From positions 182,406 through 193,034 of the forward strand of contig NVVT01000006.1 in the NCBI GenBank assembly GCA_002733465.1: a stretch of DNA of 10,629 nucleotides, written 5' to 3'. Source of the stretch: Kangiella sp. Its GTDB lineage: Bacteria; Pseudomonadota; Gammaproteobacteria; Enterobacterales; Kangiellaceae. Both the position numbers and the translations under genes were made by a program. Shown here piece after piece: positions 7,790 through 10,629 of the stretch. The notes under the pieces are model-generated. The model worked only from the letters and a program-made list of their open reading frames with translations. It was not told where the DNA came from and did no database searches. Positions within the stretch are counted from its first letter, which is position 1; the number at the start of each line of letters is the position of its first letter.

Positions 7790-8800
7790 TTATTCTGCTT
7801 GTTTCTTTAAAAACTTAGCGAGTTGAGCTTGCAATGACTTAGGTACTTGTTTAAACGTCAGACTGCCTGACTCGGGATCGAAGGTGATATTTTCTCCCAT
7901 TTGATCGGATGAAAAACTAATACTCAAATCCTTTTCTCTACCATAAAAACGAACATATTTTTTTAAACTATTTCGATGTGCGTAAATCTCTTCTTTTGGT
8001 TCTTCTAGATTGCCTTTTACAAAATCAGAAAATTTCTTCGGCTCTTTTTCGTTTAACACGCCCGAAAGTGCTTCGAAATTTACCGCGTTACCTTGCATAT
8101 CTTGCTCAACACAATAATTAACAATTGAATGTTTGGTATTGTTTGCTTCTGTTTTTTCCAAGGTGTCGGCATATTGATCAACGATCTCTAAAAATTCATT
8201 GGTTTGATTTTGTAGATTCACACTTGATACAAAGCCAGTAGCATGAGTAAATGAATGAGAAAGGTTTTTATTTCCTCGACTCATTTGCAGAGTTAAATAT
8301 TGCTGCCAATTTTCGACTTGCCATTGTGATATATCAAGTTTTAAAACAAAAGACTGTCTGCCTGTATCGATATATGCGAGATTGCCTACTTCAAGCTCGC
8401 TGTCTATGTAGTTAGCATTACTGTGAAAAATCCAAAACAGGTATAAAAACTCTTGTTCCATCAATTCTTCAATCACAAACAATAAATGACTATTAAAAAT
8501 CTCCTCACTTTCATCGCAAGCAAGCTTCAAATGCTCTGATATTTTTTGTGTCATTGAAACAAAACCCAATTCATCTTTATTTCTCTTACTAATTAATCCA
8601 GGTAGTGGATTATCTGATTGCGCCGCGTCAAAACAACCGTATTGGCGGGTTGCACTTTTTTGTAGGTTTTGTTTTAACTGAATGAAAAGAGAGACTACCG
8701 CATCTTCGGCAGGTAACTCTTCTTTTTTGGTTTTTAGAATAGATGGTTTATCAATATTTTCTTTGCTAATTTGATGAATGATACAGTGCTTTATAGCCAT
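7790..8800 (-). CDS. ndpA: Nucleoid-associated protein NdpA/YejK
   Basis: This 336-residue cytoplasmic protein matches the NdpA/YejK family in length (E. coli YejK is about 335) and in both ends. The N-terminus is MAIKHCIIHQI, and the C-terminal block at about 282-325 (YVRFYGREKDLSISFS, GENITFDPESGSLTF, VPKSLQAQL) is the most recognisable part. A central LLFVIEELMEQEFLYLFWIF stretch is also typical in position. Family members bind the nucleoid, and E. coli YejK has been reported to interact with gyrase and topoisomerase IV; the precise role remains unclear. No signal peptide or membrane segment is seen. The start is supported by a modest CGGA site (8807-8810) six nt before the ATG. A 92-nt gap before the gene carries a candidate promoter and a palindrome. 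The fusion-protein gene begins 43 nt downstream with no terminator between, so read-through into the pump genes is possible. Confidence 0.93.
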   Translation of the reverse strand: MAIKHCIIHQISKENIDKPSILKTKKEELPAEDAVVSLFIQLKQNLQKSATRQYGCFDAAQSDNPLPGLISKRNKDELGFVSMTQKISEHLKLACDESEEIFNSHLLFVIEELMEQEFLYLFWIFHSNANYIDSELEVGNLAYIDTGRQSFVLKLDISQWQVENWQQYLTLQMSRGNKNLSHSFTHATGFVSSVNLQNQTNEFLEIVDQYADTLEKTEANNTKHSIVNYCVEQDMQGNAVNFEALSGVLNEKEPKKFSDFVKGNLEEPKEEIYAHRNSLKKYVRFYGREKDLSISFSSDQMGENITFDPESGSLTFKQVPKSLQAQLAKFLKKQAE

Positions 8801-8840
8801 TTTATGTCCGAGTAAATTCAGGGGTGGGAGGAGTCTTTAT

Positions 8841-8852
8841 CTAGCGCGCTAG
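8841..8852. repeat. Perfect 12-bp palindrome CTAGCGCGCTAG, possible operator
   Basis: CTAGCGCGCTAG is identical to its reverse complement. Flanking TATC (8838-8841) and GATA (8853-8856) add imperfect symmetry offset by one base. It overlaps the predicted -10 and start site of ndpA, where a repressor site would be expected. A GC-rich core of this kind stands out in an AT-rich gap. It could bind a dimeric regulator or form a small hairpin at the 5' end of the ndpA transcript; neither is shown. Confidence 0.45.
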
Positions 8853-8880
8853 GATACCGTAGGTGTATATGAATAATCAA
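8851..8880 (-). promoter_or_regulatory. Candidate sigma-70 promoter of ndpA
   Basis: Reading the - strand, TTGATT (8880-8875) could be the -35 and TATCCT (8856-8851) the -10, each matching consensus at 4 of 6 positions with an 18-nt spacer. Transcription would begin near 8844, giving a leader of about 45 nt before the ndpA ATG. The elements lie in the gap after the phosphodiesterase gene. The match is moderate and rests on eye inspection only. Confidence 0.4.
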
Positions 8881-8892
8881 TTAAACTGAATG

Positions 8893-10131
8893 TTATTCAA
8901 TTATTGCTCGCAACACATCGAGTTTACCGTCAATATTGGTTGGTATTGGCAATTCTAACAAATGATTAAGCAATGGAAAAACATGGATGTTATCAAACGC
9001 GGGTATCGTCAGACCGTTTTTAAAGTCGGGGCCATTGGCAACAAAAAAAGCTCCCATCTCAGGAAGCAAATTAGGATCATATCCATGCATTCCTTTTGAA
9101 AAATGTGCCGATTTATCATTTTTTACAAAAACAGCGGGTGCGATTGCTTCAACGATAATATCCGCAATTCTATCATTATTGAAGTAGTGAGTGTCTTTAG
9201 GTAAATCTTCTTTTAAATACGCTAAATAATGACCTTTACTTTGATTGTTTAACCTTTTTACTAGTTGGCTTAAGTTATTCTTTGAGTTTTTATTTGTAGA
9301 ATAAATCATTAACTGGGTAGTCCCGTTGACTACCTTATAATCTGAAAAATCAGCTAGTTTTTTCCAATTTATTTTTTCGCCTTTACTAATATCTAACATT
9401 CCATGATCCGAAACAATCACAAGATTCACTTCAAACTCTAGTTCGCTTTCAATGCGTTTTTTTAAATTTCCCAAGTGCCGATCTACCTCTATAACAGCAT
9501 CTCTTACTTGATGCGAGTTAGGGCCGAATCGATGACCTTGGTCATCCACTAATGAAAAATATGTGGTAATAAATTGGGGGCGAGATTCTTCTGGCAGTTT
9601 CAACCAGTCGATAATTTGATTAATTCTTTTTTCATATGGCGTTTTTTTGTTATATTTATATGAATAGCTGGCAGAAATACCCTCTAATTTAGAATCAGAT
9701 TCTGGCCAAAAATAACTAGCAGTTTTTACTCCATGACGTTCAGCATGGATCCAAATTGGTGTACCTTGCATCCATAGAGGATTATCAAAAGCTTTACCCA
9801 TTCTATATTCGTCATTTAAAGAACGATCATAAAATTTGTTGTGTACAATACCATGGTTACTAGGGTACATACCTGTGACAATAGATATATGATTTGGGAA
9901 TGTTTTAGAAGGATAAATTGGGTTCATTTTTTCAGCATGAATACCGTTCTCTATCAAAGATAGTAGAGTAGGTGGCTTATATTTCTCTATATAATCATAT
10001 CTAAATCCATCTATAGAAATTAATATTAAAGGCGTGGCTTCTTTATTAACTGATTTTACCGCACCCATTGAAAAAGCAAAAAGAAATACTAGTAGTGCCA
10101 AATCAATTATTTTTTTTAAAGTTAAATTCAT
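8893..10131 (-). CDS. Exported alkaline phosphatase superfamily phosphodiesterase/nucleotide pyrophosphatase (NPP type)
   Basis: This 412-residue enzyme belongs to the two-zinc NPP (ENPP) branch, which hydrolyses phosphodiester or pyrophosphate bonds in nucleotides or lipid head groups. Residues 1-24 are a signal peptide (LALLVFLFAFSMGA), placing it in the periplasm or outside. Metal and catalytic residues are all visible: Asp41 (SIDGFR), nucleophile Thr77 (YPSKTFPNH), Asp196 and His200 (VDDQGHRFGP), Asp242-His243 (VSDHGM) and His349 (GMHGYD). Length of about 400 residues fits bacterial NPPs. I chose the ATG at 10131 because AAGGA lies 8 nt before it. The frame could extend to a TTG at 10152, but that start would overlap this ribosome site and add a charged MVKRKTG before the signal peptide. 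The preceding barrel-like gene ends 39 nt upstream, so the two are likely cotranscribed. The substrate is not readable from sequence. Confidence 0.94.
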   Translation of the reverse strand: MNLTLKKIIDLALLVFLFAFSMGAVKSVNKEATPLILISIDGFRYDYIEKYKPPTLLSLIENGIHAEKMNPIYPSKTFPNHISIVTGMYPSNHGIVHNKFYDRSLNDEYRMGKAFDNPLWMQGTPIWIHAERHGVKTASYFWPESDSKLEGISASYSYKYNKKTPYEKRINQIIDWLKLPEESRPQFITTYFSLVDDQGHRFGPNSHQVRDAVIEVDRHLGNLKKRIESELEFEVNLVIVSDHGMLDISKGEKINWKKLADFSDYKVVNGTTQLMIYSTNKNSKNNLSQLVKRLNNQSKGHYLAYLKEDLPKDTHYFNNDRIADIIVEAIAPAVFVKNDKSAHFSKGMHGYDPNLLPEMGAFFVANGPDFKNGLTIPAFDNIHVFPLLNHLLELPIPTNIDGKLDVLRAIIE

Positions 10132-10139
10132 GCCTGTTT

Positions 10140-10144
10140 TCCTT
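10140..10144 (-). promoter_or_regulatory. Ribosome binding site deciding the ATG start of the phosphodiesterase
   Basis: The - strand reads AAGGA here, 8 nt before the ATG at 10131-10129. This is a near-ideal Shine-Dalgarno site and favours that ATG over the in-frame TTG at 10152. Confidence 0.8.
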
Positions 10145-10170
10145 TTTACCAAAATAAAGTGATATCTTAT

Positions 10171-10629
10171 TTATCGTTCCAATTTTATTTCAAATCGTAG
10201 CTTTATAGAAGGAACAAAGGTCCCTTCTGTTTGTTCAATTGATTTAACATATGAATAAGCGGGTTCAACTTCAAAAAACAACCAATCAATGTCTGTTTTC
10301 ATTCTATATCTTAGTGATAATCTATATTCTGAAACATCCCAGTCAAGTTCAGTTTCACCATTTGCACCTAATTGGTAGGCTATCCATTTTTCATCACTTA
10401 GCTGGTCGACTATGGCAATACCAGTAGACCATTCGTTTCCGCGCGTTTTTTCCGCCCGTAGAAAAAAATATCCCCATCTAAATAATCTTGTGGGTGAAAT
10501 TGTTCTATTTAATTTTATTTTTGTCGATAATCCTGTACCGTCTTCTTCTTTCCATATTAAATAATTATAGTTTTTGATTGACAGTGTTTCAGATTTATAC
10601 GCTTGAAATGTATGGCGTGCAAAACTAAA
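10171..10629 (-). CDS. C-terminal part of a beta-barrel-like hypothetical protein (5' end beyond window)
   Basis: An open frame of 152 codons runs in from the right edge and stops at TAA (10171-10173); its start is outside the window. I do not recognise a named family with certainty. The residue pattern suggests outer-membrane-type beta strands: alternating polar and hydrophobic positions with many Tyr, Trp and Phe, as in RLFRWGYFFLRAE, VSEYRLSLRYRMKTD and the last strand LRFEIKLER. The stretch DWLFFEVEPAYSY resembles the C-terminal part of a hypothetical outer-membrane-like protein I recall from marine gammaproteobacteria, but that is memory, not a search. It lies 39 nt before the phosphodiesterase gene with no terminator between, so the two probably share a transcript. 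The CDS is well supported by its uninterrupted frame and codon pattern; the outer membrane location is an inference. Confidence 0.75.
   Translation of the reverse strand, partial: FSFARHTFQAYKSETLSIKNYNYLIWKEEDGTGLSTKIKLNRTISPTRLFRWGYFFLRAEKTRGNEWSTGIAIVDQLSDEKWIAYQLGANGETELDWDVSEYRLSLRYRMKTDIDWLFFEVEPAYSYVKSIEQTEGTFVPSIKLRFEIKLER

Noticed and set aside
8887..8899. Small hairpin TGAAT-GTT-ATTCA at the phosphodiesterase stop codon
   Set aside because: It has only five mostly A-T pairs and no T-run after it, so it is too weak to call a terminator.
8987..9187. 66-codon open frame on the + strand
   Set aside because: It is antisense to the phosphodiesterase C-terminus, which includes the metal-binding His349 region.
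10132..10152. TTG at 10152 as the phosphodiesterase start
   Set aside because: The AAGGA at 10140-10144 is placed correctly for the ATG at 10131 and would lie inside the coding sequence if TTG were used.

Overview
The window looks like a piece of a moderately AT-rich gammaproteobacterial chromosome, probably from an aquatic heterotroph. The signs are a YejK/NdpA nucleoid protein, an HAE1-type RND pump, secreted proteases and an outer-membrane-type protein. Kangiellaceae or Alteromonadales-like bacteria are a reasonable guess from general resemblance only; nothing here fixes the genus. No tRNA, rRNA, CRISPR array, insertion sequence, integrase or phage gene is visible, so this reads as ordinary chromosome.

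Left third, + strand. Positions 1-1668 hold the 3' part of a secreted proteinase K-like subtilase: end of an I9 propeptide, S8 catalytic domain, PPC domain, P domain. Its reading frame is open through the left edge. A strong intrinsic terminator follows at 1693-1722. A GTG-started S9 prolyl-oligopeptidase-family peptidase then occupies 1771-3768. Together they suggest export-linked protein and peptide degradation.

Right two thirds, - strand, convergent with the proteases across a 192-bp gap (3769-3960) in which I see no convincing terminator. In transcription order: the C-terminal part of a beta-barrel-like protein (10171-10629, cut by the right edge); a secreted nucleotide pyrophosphatase/phosphodiesterase-family enzyme (8893-10131); the nucleoid-associated protein NdpA/YejK (7790-8800); a short RND membrane fusion protein (6997-7746); and an HAE1 RND transporter (3961-6993). 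The last two are separated by 3 nt and are clearly one operon. The barrel-like gene and the phosphodiesterase are 39 nt apart and probably cotranscribed. ndpA has its own candidate promoter, with a perfect 12-bp palindrome overlapping the predicted -10. The pump pair has no local TolC-type channel or regulator gene.

I found no clearly new multi-gene system. The points most worth a second look are the unusually short fusion protein, the palindrome and G/C-rich tract in the ndpA leader, the barrel-like/phosphodiesterase pairing, and the sharp base-composition change inside the S9 peptidase gene.
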